DNA of 64,000 nt from Oscillospiraceae bacterium (lineage in GTDB: Bacteria; Bacillota; Clostridia; Oscillospirales; Ruminococcaceae), in the NCBI GenBank assembly GCA_025757985.1, contig CP107210.1, positions 310,001-374,000 of the forward strand, given 5' to 3'. The notes beneath the pieces are model-generated. The model had not been told where the DNA came from, ran no database searches, and saw nothing but the letters and a program-made list of their open reading frames with translations. The stretch's first letter is position 1, and the number at the start of each line of letters is the position of its first letter. A program made the translations under genes and the position numbers. This document shows positions 1 through 7,284 of the stretch, piece after piece.

Positions 1-293
1 GGCGGCAGCGGCAGACCCAGTTCTTCGTAGGCATCAATGGCAACCCGCACATTTATCAAATCGGGCTGAAATCCTATGTACGGCTTGGCTGCCTCGCGGA
101 TCTCGGCCACAGTGGGCGGCCACTTCATCGTGCGGCTGAGGGCAACCGCCCCGGCCATGGCGGCATCATAGGGAACATCGGTCAGCGACACCGCCCACGC
201 ATCGGACATTTCGTCCGGGTCATTCTCCCGGTAAAGGTTCGGCCACCAGTTCAGTAGCTTCAACATAAATTCGGTTGTCTGCTGGGTCGTCAC
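1..293 (-). CDS. Phage helicase-loader-like protein, partial (3' end beyond window)
   Basis: An open frame of 97 codons runs off the left edge. It starts at a GTG (293-291) 7 nt after a GGGAGGT Shine-Dalgarno site. The N-terminal part (LLNWWPNLY, then alternating helices, then KWPPTVAEIRE) has the layout of the phage replicative helicase loader/inhibitor family (G39P-like), which brings or restrains the DnaB-type helicase. This match is by pattern only. It follows the DnaD-like initiator gene and overlaps its 3' end by 74 nt in another frame. An internal ATG at 266 would remove most of the overlap, but it has a poorer ribosome site. Confidence 0.55.
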   Translation of the reverse strand, partial: MTTQQTTEFMLKLLNWWPNLYRENDPDEMSDAWAVSLTDVPYDAAMAGAVALSRTMKWPPTVAEIREAAKPYIGFQPDLINVRVAIDAYEELGLPLP

Positions 294-1068
294 TCTGCGC
301 ACCTCCCATCTCTTCCAGACGCTTTTTGAGCCGTTCGCGTACTGCCGCCTGTTTGCTCTGTGGGCGAGCAGCGGGCGTGGCTCTGGCCGCCGCTGCGGCG
401 GCGTGGTTTTCTTTCTCGGCGCGGTAGGCATCCACGGACAGGATGTTCTGCTCCCGGCAGCGCTTGAGAATAGCCTTAACATAATTCCAGCTGCGCTTAT
501 TGTTGAGCGCCGCCTCGCCGATGGCCTCGCAGATCAGGTCTGCGGGCAGGTCGGCCAGCTGGCGGGAAATGTCATCAAACGCTGCCCGTGCGATAGGGCC
601 GATGTTCTGCTCGTAGGCTTGGACACAAGCGGAAATGTCGTTTTCAGCAGTAGCAGTAGAAGAAGATATATTATCCTTATCCTTATCCTTTTCCTTATCC
701 TTCTTCTTCTCCTTCTCTAGGCTTTTTGAAAAAAGGGAGCCTTTTTCAGAAAAGCCACCCTTTTTATCTGTGTCATTTAAAAGGGTAGCTTTTTCATTTT
801 CTCCGTCAGGCGGTTTTTTCCGTGGACGGCCACCTTTACGGCCATAGGACGCTTGCTGTTCGTCAGTCTTTTTCCATTGCTCCTTGTCCCGGTCAATCTG
901 GGAACGGATGCCGGGAAAAACAAACCGCTCATTTCCGGTGAGAGGTATCAATGTGCCATCCTTGCTGTATTCCAGCAGGGCGGTGAAAAGCCGTCCACGT
1001 TCCTCCGAGTTCAAAAGCTCCATGTTTTCAAGGTAGCTGTGGTAGGCACAGAAATAAGGTCGGAGCAT
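220..1068 (-). CDS. Phage replisome organizer with DnaD-like domain
   Basis: A 282-residue protein in three parts. Residues 1-65 (YFCAYHSYLENMELL...FVFPGIRSQID) resemble the DUF6291 type N-terminus found in phage replication proteins. Residues ~75-140 are a charged linker (RKGGRPRKK, then Lys/Asp repeats). Residues ~150-215 (YEQNIGP...NNKRSWNYVKAILKR) match the DnaD/DnaB_2 domain that remodels origin DNA and recruits the helicase loader. The start is set by GGAGGTGG upstream of the ATG. It is probably the replication initiator of the phage, with the helicase-loader-like gene next to it. Confidence 0.75.
   Translation of the reverse strand: MLRPYFCAYHSYLENMELLNSEERGRLFTALLEYSKDGTLIPLTGNERFVFPGIRSQIDRDKEQWKKTDEQQASYGRKGGRPRKKPPDGENEKATLLNDTDKKGGFSEKGSLFSKSLEKEKKKDKEKDKDKDNISSSTATAENDISACVQAYEQNIGPIARAAFDDISRQLADLPADLICEAIGEAALNNKRSWNYVKAILKRCREQNILSVDAYRAEKENHAAAAAARATPAARPQSKQAAVRERLKKRLEEMGGAQSDDPADNRIYVEATELVAEPLPGE
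671..718. repeat. Hexanucleotide simple repeat inside the DnaD-like gene
   Basis: Four TTATCC units, three of them consecutive, with related TTTTCC, TTCTTC and TTCTCC units. On the coding strand they specify an alternating Lys/Glu/Asp linker (KDKEKDKDKD). The unit is 6 bp, so slippage would change linker length without breaking the frame. Confidence 0.8.
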
Positions 1069-1107
1069 TGCACCACCTCCCTTGGCCCACCGGGCGGGCA
1101 GGACGGT

Positions 1108-1437
1108 TTATTCTTCATCGGTGTCGTCCTCACAGTCGTTTAGACGCTTATCCCGCATATCGGCAACGCTTTCCAGCGCAGCCAGGGCGGTTTTGCTTTC
1201 CACATGGGGAGATTCCACAAGGGTGCAGAGGATGTCGATCTCGCTCTCGCTGCGGAGCAGTTCATCATATCGGGAGAGCGGGATGCAAACCAGATCTTCA
1301 TCATCTGCGCCGTACTGGTCGATGATGGCCCCAATCTCTTTCATCAAGGCTTCGGTGCCGGGGAACGTGCTGCCGTTATGGCTCATGCCATCCAGCATAT
1401 TTTTAATAGCCATGTCGGCTGGAGAATAATTTTTCAT
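1108..1437 (-). CDS. Hypothetical phage early protein
   Basis: A 109-residue acidic protein with no family I recognise. The start ATG lies 7 nt after AAGGAG and overlaps the upstream stop codon by 4 nt (ATGA type), which supports translational coupling in the early operon. The C-terminus is strongly acidic (ends DCEDDTDEE). It is followed after 39 nt by the DnaD-like initiator gene. Confidence 0.65.
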   Translation of the reverse strand: MKNYSPADMAIKNMLDGMSHNGSTFPGTEALMKEIGAIIDQYGADDEDLVCIPLSRYDELLRSESEIDILCTLVESPHVESKTALAALESVADMRDKRLNDCEDDTDEE

Positions 1438-1802
1438 ACAGAAACTCCTTTATTGATGATTTCCAACGCTGCCTTGCATTGCTCAACAGTGAACATACCG
1501 ATATGGGTCTGTTCAATCGGCAGTTCCATTTGTTCAGACAACCACCGATAGGCTGCATTGCGCTTTTTGAATGGTCCGTCTTGCCACAGCGGGTCGAAAC
1601 GGGCGTGTGTTGCCTTGCGCCAGCCCCGAAGTTCCGCATTGGCAAGGCTGCCTTTGGGGCGGTCTGTGCCGGAATGTACGCCTACATAGGCGTTGCATGG
1701 GCGGCACAGGTAAGCCATGCCGTAGCTATGACCGTAGTAGATAACAGAACTATCTACATATTTGGCAACGCGGCCACAGTAGGGGCAAATCACTTTTTGC
1801 AT
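1434..1802 (-). CDS. DUF3268-type zinc-finger phage protein
   Basis: A 122-residue protein starting MQKVICPYCGRVAKYV. One cysteine pair (CPYC, residues ~7-10) and a second (CRPC, ~32-35) form a likely zinc ribbon, followed by HSGTDRPKGSLANAELR, which is characteristic of DUF3268 proteins in Clostridia phages. The frame stays open for 21 codons upstream, but the AGGAG site at about 1813-1817 and the end of the preceding gene at 1819 place the start at 1802. Function unknown; nucleic-acid binding is plausible. Confidence 0.7.
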   Translation of the reverse strand: MQKVICPYCGRVAKYVDSSVIYYGHSYGMAYLCRPCNAYVGVHSGTDRPKGSLANAELRGWRKATHARFDPLWQDGPFKKRNAAYRWLSEQMELPIEQTHIGMFTVEQCKAALEIINKGVSV

Positions 1803-1818
1803 AAGGGTCACGCTCCTT

Positions 1819-2301
1819 TCAAATGTCAATGCCCAACTCGTGGGCCTCTTGCCGTGCGCCGTCAATGAGGTGGCTCATTTCTGAGCTGTTCATGGCGCTG
1901 GTGCGCTTGTACAGGATGTAGCTGCAATAGCGGCTGCCGTCCTTTTCGTGGGTGGTGATAAGGCGGGTGTAGGGGTAATAGCTGTGCGGGTCGGTGCCCT
2001 CCGGTAAGTCCACCATGACGACCTGACCGGCCTTATCCAGACACGGCGTTCCGTACTCGACCACCAGATCGCTTTTTATTTCGTCAAACTCGCCCCAGAC
2101 GGTGGAGGCTATGCGGCTCACCAGCGCGTGAAAGTAGTTGTTGGACGCTAAGCTGCGCCGGGGTATCGCGCGGGTGATCTGCACCTCCAGCAGCGCCCCT
2201 TGCAGCTGGTCGAACTGTTCCCGGAAATCCCCGGCAATCTCGATGACGATGCGCTGTCGGCCACGGTAGCCGGGCTCCATGCGCACCAGCCGCGCCCTCA
2301 T
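1819..2301 (-). CDS. NinB-like phage recombination-associated protein
   Basis: A 160-residue protein. The segment RRSLASNNYFHALVSRIA (residues ~47-64) resembles the RSLxANxYFW motif of lambda NinB-like proteins, which act with phage recombinases on single-stranded DNA. The rest is not distinctive. Its start overlaps the MBL-fold gene stop by 4 nt and has a good AGGAGG site. Its place just after RecT and an MBL hydrolase fits a recombination module. The family call is tentative. Confidence 0.5.
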   Translation of the reverse strand: MRARLVRMEPGYRGRQRIVIEIAGDFREQFDQLQGALLEVQITRAIPRRSLASNNYFHALVSRIASTVWGEFDEIKSDLVVEYGTPCLDKAGQVVMVDLPEGTDPHSYYPYTRLITTHEKDGSRYCSYILYKRTSAMNSSEMSHLIDGARQEAHELGIDI

Positions 2302-2942
2302 TTGGATTCCTCCTTGTGGCAGTGCAGCCAGACATAGGTTGAATCGGGGCGCATATTGCCATACACCCAGTCGATGGCATCCTGCTCACTCATGTGGTCA
2401 CGGAGGACGCGCTTCTCGTAGATGTACTCGCCGTTGACCTTTTTCTCGGCAATTTTGGCTTGGATTTCCTCGTCGCGGTAGTTGGCCTCGACCAGATACA
2501 GGTCATAGTACGGGGCTGTGATGCCGTTGAGGTTGCCCATGTCGGTGGCGTAGAAGACCTTGCTGCCATCGTTGAACCAGATATGCCAGCAGCAGTTCCG
2601 CACATTGTGCTTTGTCTCGCAGGCTTTGACGAAGCAGTACCCGGTGTCGTACCAGCGGTCAGGTGTCGTGATGGTGATCTGCCGCAGCGGTACGCCCGCG
2701 TTCTGCAGGTCAGGCCCAAGCCACGGGCAGGCAAAGAACCGAAGTGACGGGCGCTCGGCGGCCAGCCGAGCCAGCGTCTTTGGCTGGAAGTGGTCGCTGT
2801 GGATGTGTGTCAGCAGCACCGCGTCCAGATCGCGGTAGACGCTTTCCAGACGGCGGAACGGAACGCCGCAGTCAATCAAGATGCAACCATCCACCACCAC
2901 GGCATTGCCCTTGCTGCCGGTGGAAATGATTTTGTACTCCAT
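2298..2942 (-). CDS. MBL-fold metallo-hydrolase of the phage recombination module
   Basis: A 214-residue metallo-beta-lactamase-fold protein. The metal motif HIHSDHF (residues ~46-52) is intact, preceded by the usual GSKGNAVVV and LIDCGVPF strands. Later histidines (HNVRNC, DHMSEQD, WLHCHKEE) may complete the metal site. Such genes are common beside recT in phages of Clostridia; whether they act as nucleases, as in the SNM1 branch of the fold, is not known from sequence. The start codon overlaps the RecT stop by one base (TAATG). Confidence 0.75.
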   Translation of the reverse strand: MEYKIISTGSKGNAVVVDGCILIDCGVPFRRLESVYRDLDAVLLTHIHSDHFQPKTLARLAAERPSLRFFACPWLGPDLQNAGVPLRQITITTPDRWYDTGYCFVKACETKHNVRNCCWHIWFNDGSKVFYATDMGNLNGITAPYYDLYLVEANYRDEEIQAKIAEKKVNGEYIYEKRVLRDHMSEQDAIDWVYGNMRPDSTYVWLHCHKEESK

Positions 2943-3886
2943 TAAAGTGCGCTGATGTCAACAGCTTCGGGCTCGGCCTCTGCTGTCGGGGCGGGTGCTT
3001 CGGGTTCGGTGCTCGGCACTTCCTGCGCGTCTGCCGGGATACTGGCGCGGGCGGCCTCCACGGTCTCGGTCACAATCTGCCCGTCATCGGCCACGTTGAC
3101 GGCATCGTCATGCTCCAGCGCAGTAGTCATTTCAATGGACATGATGCCCCAACGGCTGATGATGTGCCGCAGCAGGGTCTTTTTCGCCATGTCGTCAAAG
3201 TTCTTGTACCAGAACGAGGAGTAGCGCCACATATCCTTTTCGGGAACGCGGCCAGCTATCAAGTCCTCATAGCCTTGGCGGCTGAACGCCTTGGAGAAAG
3301 TATCTGCGTGGGTCATCATCTTTTCCTTGGACCAGTAGACGACCTTGCGGAAACCGTTGAGGTACTCGAAGTAGGCCATGTAGCCGATGGTGGGCAGGGT
3401 CTCGCGCTCGTCATCGTCCTCGATGAACTGGAACTTGGCCTTGCCGGTTTCCGGGTCTTTGCCCATGTACTCGCCCTGCTTGATGACCATGACATCCAGA
3501 TCCTTGTACTGGCCGCTGCGCAGCGCCAGCTGGATGTAGCCCTTGTAGCCCAGCACGAATGTGGCGGTGGTGGTTTCCGGGCGAATCATGTTGCCGTCGC
3601 GGTCATACTTGGCCTTCTGCTTGAACGGCACGAGGTAATACTGACCCAACTGCGGGGAAGGGCTGAGGTTGAGGCTTTCGCCCAGCAGAGCACCGGCAAG
3701 GATCGTGCCGGCATCGCATTCCTGCAAGGCGGGGTTGACGGCCACGGCGCTGGTGATCGCGGCGCTAAAGCGGCGGGCACGGGCCGGGTCGCGCAGCGTG
3801 CTGGCGATAAGGTTCTGATACATTTTGCTGTTGATGGCAACGCTGAACTTCTGTTTCTGCGGGGCGCTGTTAAGAGATTGTGTCAT
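2942..3886 (-). CDS. recT: RecT family single-strand annealing protein
   Basis: A 314-residue RecT protein. It carries the conserved core TILAGALLGESLNLSPSPQLGQYYLVPF (residues ~61-88, quoted here only as landmarks GALLGESLNL and GQYYLVPF), then FVLGYKGYIQLALRSGQY. RecT anneals complementary DNA strands during phage recombination and replication, usually with an exonuclease; here the neighbour is an MBL-fold enzyme rather than a RecE-type nuclease. The C-terminal tail is Ala/Pro/Glu-rich, as is usual. The gene starts 17 nt inside the end of the DUF1351 gene. Confidence 0.9.
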   Translation of the reverse strand: MTQSLNSAPQKQKFSVAINSKMYQNLIASTLRDPARARRFSAAITSAVAVNPALQECDAGTILAGALLGESLNLSPSPQLGQYYLVPFKQKAKYDRDGNMIRPETTTATFVLGYKGYIQLALRSGQYKDLDVMVIKQGEYMGKDPETGKAKFQFIEDDDERETLPTIGYMAYFEYLNGFRKVVYWSKEKMMTHADTFSKAFSRQGYEDLIAGRVPEKDMWRYSSFWYKNFDDMAKKTLLRHIISRWGIMSIEMTTALEHDDAVNVADDGQIVTETVEAARASIPADAQEVPSTEPEAPAPTAEAEPEAVDISAL

Positions 3887-4802
3887 ACTGCATACCTTCC
3901 TTTTCCATGAATGCTTTCAGTGCTTTCAGCTGCGGCAGCGTGCCCGTCACAGCGAACTTGGCAAGATATTTCTTCTCGGCGTGGGCAGCAGCAGGCGCGG
4001 GGGCGGCTGCCGGGGCCTGTGCGGGGCTTTCCGCCTGCGGGGGTGTAGCGACCTCGTGCGGCGGGGCGGGCTGCTCCACCGCCCTCTTGGCGGCCTCAGC
4101 CTCAATGGCTGCCTTGGCCTTGGCTTCGGCCTCCTGCTGAGCCTGCTGGCGGGCGCGGCGTTCTTCGGCAGCGCGGCGCTGGGCTTCCAGCTGTTTGTGA
4201 CGCTGCTGCACGATCTGGCAGGCAGAACCAAGGTCGAGCGATTTCTGATATTCGACCATGATCTCGTCACGGTCCGGGTTTTCCTCCAGCGCGGCGCAGT
4301 CACGGACAATCTTGGTGACGCTCTGGGTGATGGCGGCCTTCATGGCCTTGGGGGTGCAGGTCAGCGTGACCTTGAGATTCATCTGTTCAAACTTCAGCCA
4401 ATCCAGCCCGAAGCCACTGGTCAGTTCGTTAAAGAAAGACCGGACATCGTCCTCTTTCTGCTGCTTGATGCCGACCTCCACATCAGCAATTTTCTTGCCA
4501 AGCGCTTCATCGGCGGCTTTGTAGGGGTTCGAGACGCATTCTTTGTAGACAGCTTCAAACTGTTCGTAGGGGGTCATAATGGCCTTTTTGACGGCCATGC
4601 GCTGGGCCTCGTAACCCTCCAACTCCTTGCGGACTTCGGTGCGGATCTTCTTGACATCGGTGCGGGTTTCCTCGGTCACGGCCAGAGCCATGACGGCGCT
4701 GGTCCGCTGTTCGATTTTGGCTTTGACATCCCGCAGCCGCTCCTCGATGATGGGCAGCTGCTTTAAGTTGATGACTTGCAGTTGTTCGGAATTTCCGTCC
4801 AT
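3870..4802 (-). CDS. DUF1351 domain phage protein
   Basis: A 310-residue, highly helical protein. N-terminal residues ~10-130 (ERLRDVKAKIEQ, VRKELEGYEAQRMAVKKAI, PYKAADEAL) match the DUF1351 family, usually located beside RecT in Firmicute phages. Residues ~190-275 form a long Arg/Glu/Ala coiled coil that leads into a proline-rich stretch. It probably assists the recombinase, but no activity has been assigned that I know of. The start is fixed by AAAGGAG 9 nt before the ATG. Confidence 0.8.
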   Translation of the reverse strand: MDGNSEQLQVINLKQLPIIEERLRDVKAKIEQRTSAVMALAVTEETRTDVKKIRTEVRKELEGYEAQRMAVKKAIMTPYEQFEAVYKECVSNPYKAADEALGKKIADVEVGIKQQKEDDVRSFFNELTSGFGLDWLKFEQMNLKVTLTCTPKAMKAAITQSVTKIVRDCAALEENPDRDEIMVEYQKSLDLGSACQIVQQRHKQLEAQRRAAEERRARQQAQQEAEAKAKAAIEAEAAKRAVEQPAPPHEVATPPQAESPAQAPAAAPAPAAAHAEKKYLAKFAVTGTLPQLKALKAFMEKEGMQYDTIS

Positions 4803-4832
4803 GTGGTATACTCCTTTCTTTGTGTGCGGGAT

Positions 4833-5078
4833 TTAGAAAAACTCCCGCGTAATGGTGATTTTCTCGCGTGTCTTAGCACCGAAGTTGCCGCCATCCAGCA
4901 TCCCGGTCTTGCGGAATGCCTCCTCGGTGTAGATGTCCGGGCAGGCCGTCATGCCGTTGACGGGGCGGTGGAAAGCGGAAAACGCCTGCATGGCGGTGGC
5001 TCTGGATGGAGCTTCAACCTCCGTCCAGCCGCCCTCGTAGGCCATGCCGCTGCTGCCGTAGGTGAAATAGAACTTCAT
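4833..5078 (-). CDS. Hypothetical small phage protein
   Basis: An 81-residue protein beginning MKFYFTYGSSG, rich in aromatics in its first half. The start at 5078 follows AAGGAG by 8 nt; a longer frame begins inside the upstream gene and has no ribosome site. The look (YGSSGMAYEGGWTEVEAPS...AFSAFHRP) is that of small phage proteins that begin with a short beta strand. No function can be assigned. Confidence 0.65.
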   Translation of the reverse strand: MKFYFTYGSSGMAYEGGWTEVEAPSRATAMQAFSAFHRPVNGMTACPDIYTEEAFRKTGMLDGGNFGAKTREKITITREFF

Positions 5079-5092
5079 CAAAACACTCCTTG

Positions 5093-5377
5093 TCAGTCGC
5101 AAAACGGTTCGCAGACTTTGAACTCGAAACCGCCATCAATCTCTCTGATGGCGTAGTAACCAGCAAAGTAATAGCCGGGATCGCTGAAATGGGGCGCTCC
5201 ATAGGCGATATTTGCTTTCCATTCTGCGTGAATCGGAAGAACCTTTCCGCAATAGAGCTTTTCAAAGCACCATTTGACAACTTCATCCTGCGGAAGATCT
5301 GTCTGAACATTCCAGATGCGAAAAAAGTCGCCATACGGCTTATATTGCCCGCAGTGGGTTTGTTTTGCTTCAATCAT
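5093..5377 (-). CDS. Hypothetical phage protein
   Basis: A 94-residue protein starting MIEAKQTHCGQYKPYG, with a GAGAGG site 6 nt before the ATG. It contains three Cys and many aromatics, ending in CEPFCD. Its stop is 15 nt before the next gene start. Not recognised; it is part of the leftward early operon. Confidence 0.6.
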   Translation of the reverse strand: MIEAKQTHCGQYKPYGDFFRIWNVQTDLPQDEVVKWCFEKLYCGKVLPIHAEWKANIAYGAPHFSDPGYYFAGYYAIREIDGGFEFKVCEPFCD

Positions 5378-5387
5378 TTTGTACCTC

Positions 5388-5594
5388 TCATTTTCCGAAG
5401 CATTCGGTGACTTCCCACGCATTGCGGGTCGTCATGCACTGGTCGCAGCCAACGATCTCGTTGTCGGCGCTGATGTAGATGGTTTCGCAGGTCTGTTCGC
5501 ATATCGGGCAGACCGGGTAGGTCGGGTCTTTGCCGTCACGGTAGCCAGAGTTCCGCAGGTTGCGGATGTAGGCGGCATCGGGCAGATTACTCAC
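5388..5594 (-). CDS. Small zinc-ribbon phage protein
   Basis: A 68-residue protein. It probably starts at GTG 5594, 10 nt after AAGGAG, inside the last codons of the membrane-protein gene; 14 more upstream codons are open but lie in that gene. Two cysteine pairs, CPIC (residues ~29-32) and CDQC (~50-53), suggest a zinc ribbon. Function unknown. Confidence 0.55.
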   Translation of the reverse strand: MSNLPDAAYIRNLRNSGYRDGKDPTYPVCPICEQTCETIYISADNEIVGCDQCMTTRNAWEVTECFGK

Positions 5595-5790
5595 GGCGGC
5601 CACGCTCCTTATCGTCCAGCTTGAACCAGATTCCAAGGCAGGTATTTACGCCCAGCAGACAGCTGATGAACAGAATCACGCCGTTCAGCAGGGGCATATC
5701 GCCATCGGCCACGGAAACCACGGCCATCAGCACCACCAGCATCAGCGCAAGGCAGACAAACTGCATTGCCTTTTTCAGCAAACGGATCAT
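5587..5790 (-). CDS. Small two-pass membrane protein of the phage
   Basis: A 67-residue protein with two hydrophobic segments, roughly residues 9-28 and 34-54, a charged N-terminus (MIRLLKK) and a basic C-terminus. It overlaps the preceding DUF3846 gene by 4 nt. No family recognised; it might affect the host membrane, but nothing in the sequence shows this. Confidence 0.6.
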   Translation of the reverse strand: MIRLLKKAMQFVCLALMLVVLMAVVSVADGDMPLLNGVILFISCLLGVNTCLGIWFKLDDKERGRRE

Positions 5791-6140
5791 GCTTCACCCT
5801 CCCATCTGCACCGGCCCGGCAGCGTTGCCATGATGACATCCCCCAGAACACGGGCAATGTCATCGGGCAGACCCAGTTCCGGGCCGTAGGCGCTGGTCAG
5901 AACTACAGTGCCGAAAATCTTCGTGCAGGCCAGAAAGCTGGCAACCTCGTTGACAACGGGCCTCGGCCATTGCAGGCGGGCATCCTCGTCCACCATCAGC
6001 AGGTAGTGACCCTCGATGTTGCGGACGGGAACAGTCTCCACATAGCCGCCGACAACTTTCTGCACATCCTCCAGCGCCGGTGCGGTAAAGGTCTGCACTC
6101 GCATATCACCGTTGGTGGTGATCACAAGTCCTCGCATCAT
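5787..6140 (-). CDS. DUF3846 domain phage protein
   Basis: A 117-residue protein. Residues ~20-95 (ALEDVQKVVGGYVETVPV, YLLMVDEDARL, FLACTKIFGTVVLTS) match DUF3846, a small beta-rich domain widespread in Firmicute and actinobacterial phages and plasmids, with no known activity. AGGAGG lies 8 nt before the first of two tandem ATG codons. Confidence 0.75.
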   Translation of the reverse strand: MMRGLVITTNGDMRVQTFTAPALEDVQKVVGGYVETVPVRNIEGHYLLMVDEDARLQWPRPVVNEVASFLACTKIFGTVVLTSAYGPELGLPDDIARVLGDVIMATLPGRCRWEGEA

Positions 6141-6154
6141 TTTCTATCCTCCTC

Positions 6155-6325
6155 TCATAAAATCCCGCGAGCTTTAAGCTTGATTTCCATTTCGTCCATC
6201 CGTTCCTTGGCATCGGGGTGGGCCATATAGTCGTAGAAGCACTGCGTAAAGGCCGCCGCAAAATTTTCCATGTGTTCATCAGATGCGCCAAGGGGATTTT
6301 TAGTTTTGATTTCTTGCGAGGGCAT
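6155..6325 (-). CDS. Very small hypothetical phage protein
   Basis: A 56-codon frame, ATG at 6325 and TGA at 6157-6155, with a strong AGGAGG site 7 nt upstream of the start. It encodes an acidic helical peptide beginning MPSQEIKTKNPLG and containing FAAAFTQCFYDYM. A longer overlapping frame on the same strand has no ribosome site and reads as a shadow. The spacing to the DUF3846 gene (14 nt) fits the operon. Confidence 0.6.
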   Translation of the reverse strand: MPSQEIKTKNPLGASDEHMENFAAAFTQCFYDYMAHPDAKERMDEMEIKLKARGIL

Positions 6326-6388
6326 TTTGGCTCCTCCTGTACGTTCGCTCCCTTGGGTGGTACAATAGCCATGAAGGGAGGTGAAATT

Positions 6389-6598
6389 ATGCTGATGTAC
6401 CGTGTCGATTTGACCAGCCTTGAACCGTCTGAACGGGTTGCAGCCGTTAAGCGGATTGATGTGGTCGCTTTCGATACCTATGATGGATACGGCACCAGCG
6501 GCTTGGAATACGTTGATGTCGCATGGGACCGCAAAGAAGATTTCGTGTCTTCTCCCGTGTTCCCAACAGGTTGCCGCTGTACTAAGATGGGCAACTAA
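6389..6598 (+). CDS. Small rightward gene embedded in the leftward early operon
   Basis: A 69-residue frame on the plus strand with a strong GGGAGGTG site before ATG 6389; the next ATG two codons later is an alternative. The protein (MLMYRVDLTSLEPSERV...GYGTSGLEYVDVAWD) is not recognised. It occupies a 269-nt hole in the leftward gene series and meets the leftward gene at 6595 tail to tail with a 4-nt overlap. A TACAAT hexamer at 6361-6366 could serve as a -10, with no good -35. Confidence 0.55.
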   Translation: MLMYRVDLTSLEPSERVAAVKRIDVVAFDTYDGYGTSGLEYVDVAWDRKEDFVSSPVFPTGCRCTKMGN

Positions 6599-6858
6599 CC
6601 CTCATTACACTTGAGCGTGGCGTAACAAATATGCAGCGCCACCGGGAAATCCGGGTCGTATTCAAAGACGATCCGGATTTTCTTTTTGTCCGAAAGGTAC
6701 TTCAATTCTTCGGGCTGCTCGGCAAAGCGGGCCAGCGCTTCTTCGCGTTTCCAGTAGCCAACCCCGACACCGTTGCGGTGGACATCAGCGGGTGCGTAGC
6801 CGTAGTGCTGGAGGATTTCGTCCTCAGGTGGCCACGGCGCTTCGGTCTGTTTGTTCAT
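6595..6858 (-). CDS. Hypothetical phage protein
   Basis: An 87-residue protein starting MNKQTEAPWPPEDEIL, with an AGGAGGTG site before ATG 6858. The middle GYAPADVHRNGVGVGYWKREEALARF is a helical segment, and KKKIRIVFEYDPDFP is a strand pair. Not recognised. It is the first gene downstream of the Cro-like regulator. Confidence 0.6.
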   Translation of the reverse strand: MNKQTEAPWPPEDEILQHYGYAPADVHRNGVGVGYWKREEALARFAEQPEELKYLSDKKKIRIVFEYDPDFPVALHICYATLKCNEG

Positions 6859-6890
6859 GTTGGTTCACCTCCTTTTGTCAAAAGCTCGTT

Positions 6891-6909
6891 TGTAGATTAT
6901 TCATCTACA
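6891..6909. promoter_or_regulatory. Operator-like palindrome, copy 1
   Basis: TGTAGAT-N5-ATCTACA, with perfect 7-bp arms. It overlaps the end of the Cro-like gene (stop at 6897). A near-identical site lies at 7143-7161, which suggests a common binding protein, probably one of the two phage regulators. Confidence 0.55.
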
Positions 6910-7115
6910 TTACTGGCAAAAAAAATCGGTTCTTTCTCTTCGATAGAGATTTCCAGCAGGTCGCAAAGTCCCTTGATCTCCGGTGCAGTGAACTCGGTCT
7001 TATTGTTGATCTTGTTCAAAAAGCCCTGGTACGACAGGCCAATCTTCGCTGCAATGTACTTCAACTTGTAACCGGAACTCTCAATCTTGGCCTTGAGCAA
7101 ATCGGTATTCGTCAT
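6897..7115 (-). CDS. Cro-like helix-turn-helix regulator
   Basis: A 72-residue protein made almost entirely of an XRE-type helix-turn-helix (KLKYIAAKIGLSYQGFLNKINN, about residues 17-38; the recognition helix is around LSYQGFLNK). The start at 7115 follows AGAGGTG; a longer frame reaches into the operator region. It is the first gene of the leftward early operon and lies opposite the CI-like repressor, the usual place of Cro. Ends in a charged tail (SNVDE). Confidence 0.75.
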   Translation of the reverse strand: MTNTDLLKAKIESSGYKLKYIAAKIGLSYQGFLNKINNKTEFTAPEIKGLCDLLEISIEEKEPIFFASNVDE

Positions 7116-7142
7116 TTTTGTCACCTCTTTTCGTAGTTGGCG

Positions 7143-7161
7143 TGTAGATGTTTCATCTACT
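7143..7161. promoter_or_regulatory. Operator-like palindrome, copy 2
   Basis: TGTAGATGTTTCATCTACT, a 6-bp-armed palindrome almost identical to 6891-6909. It lies just downstream of the leftward -10 box, in the leader of the Cro-like gene, where a bound protein would block that promoter. Confidence 0.6.
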
Positions 7162-7168
7162 GTTTCGT

Positions 7169-7197
7169 ATATTACCACCATGTAGCTTGATTGTCAA
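7169..7197 (-). promoter_or_regulatory. Leftward early promoter
   Basis: Read on the minus strand: TTGACA (7197-7192), 17 nt, TAATAT (7174-7169). The -35 lies inside the left arm of the inverted repeat 7193-7230. It would drive the Cro-like gene and the early operon. Confidence 0.8.
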
Positions 7198-7230
7198 CAA
7201 TTTTTTATCAAAACTTGAAAAATTGTTGAC
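7193..7230. promoter_or_regulatory. Inverted-repeat operator between divergent promoters
   Basis: Perfect 13-bp arms, GTCAACAATTTTT (7193-7205) and its complement (7218-7230), around a 12-nt centre. A further inverted pair, GTAGCT and AGCTAC, lies 5 nt outside each arm. Each arm contains one promoter's -35 element, so one repressor bound to both arms would silence both directions. Confidence 0.75.
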
Positions 7231-7254
7231 GCTGGAGCTACTGCGTATTATAAT
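7226..7254 (+). promoter_or_regulatory. Rightward repressor promoter
   Basis: TTGACG (7226-7231), 17 nt, TATAAT (7249-7254), a near-consensus sigma-70 promoter ending 30 nt before the repressor start. It overlaps the right arm of the inverted repeat. Confidence 0.85.
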
Positions 7255-7284
7255 AAAGGCATCAGATTCAAGGAGATAAGAAGA

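Noticed and set aside
6106..6372. An 88-codon minus-strand frame
   Set aside because: No ribosome site; the 56-codon frame at 6155-6325 in another frame has a strong one.
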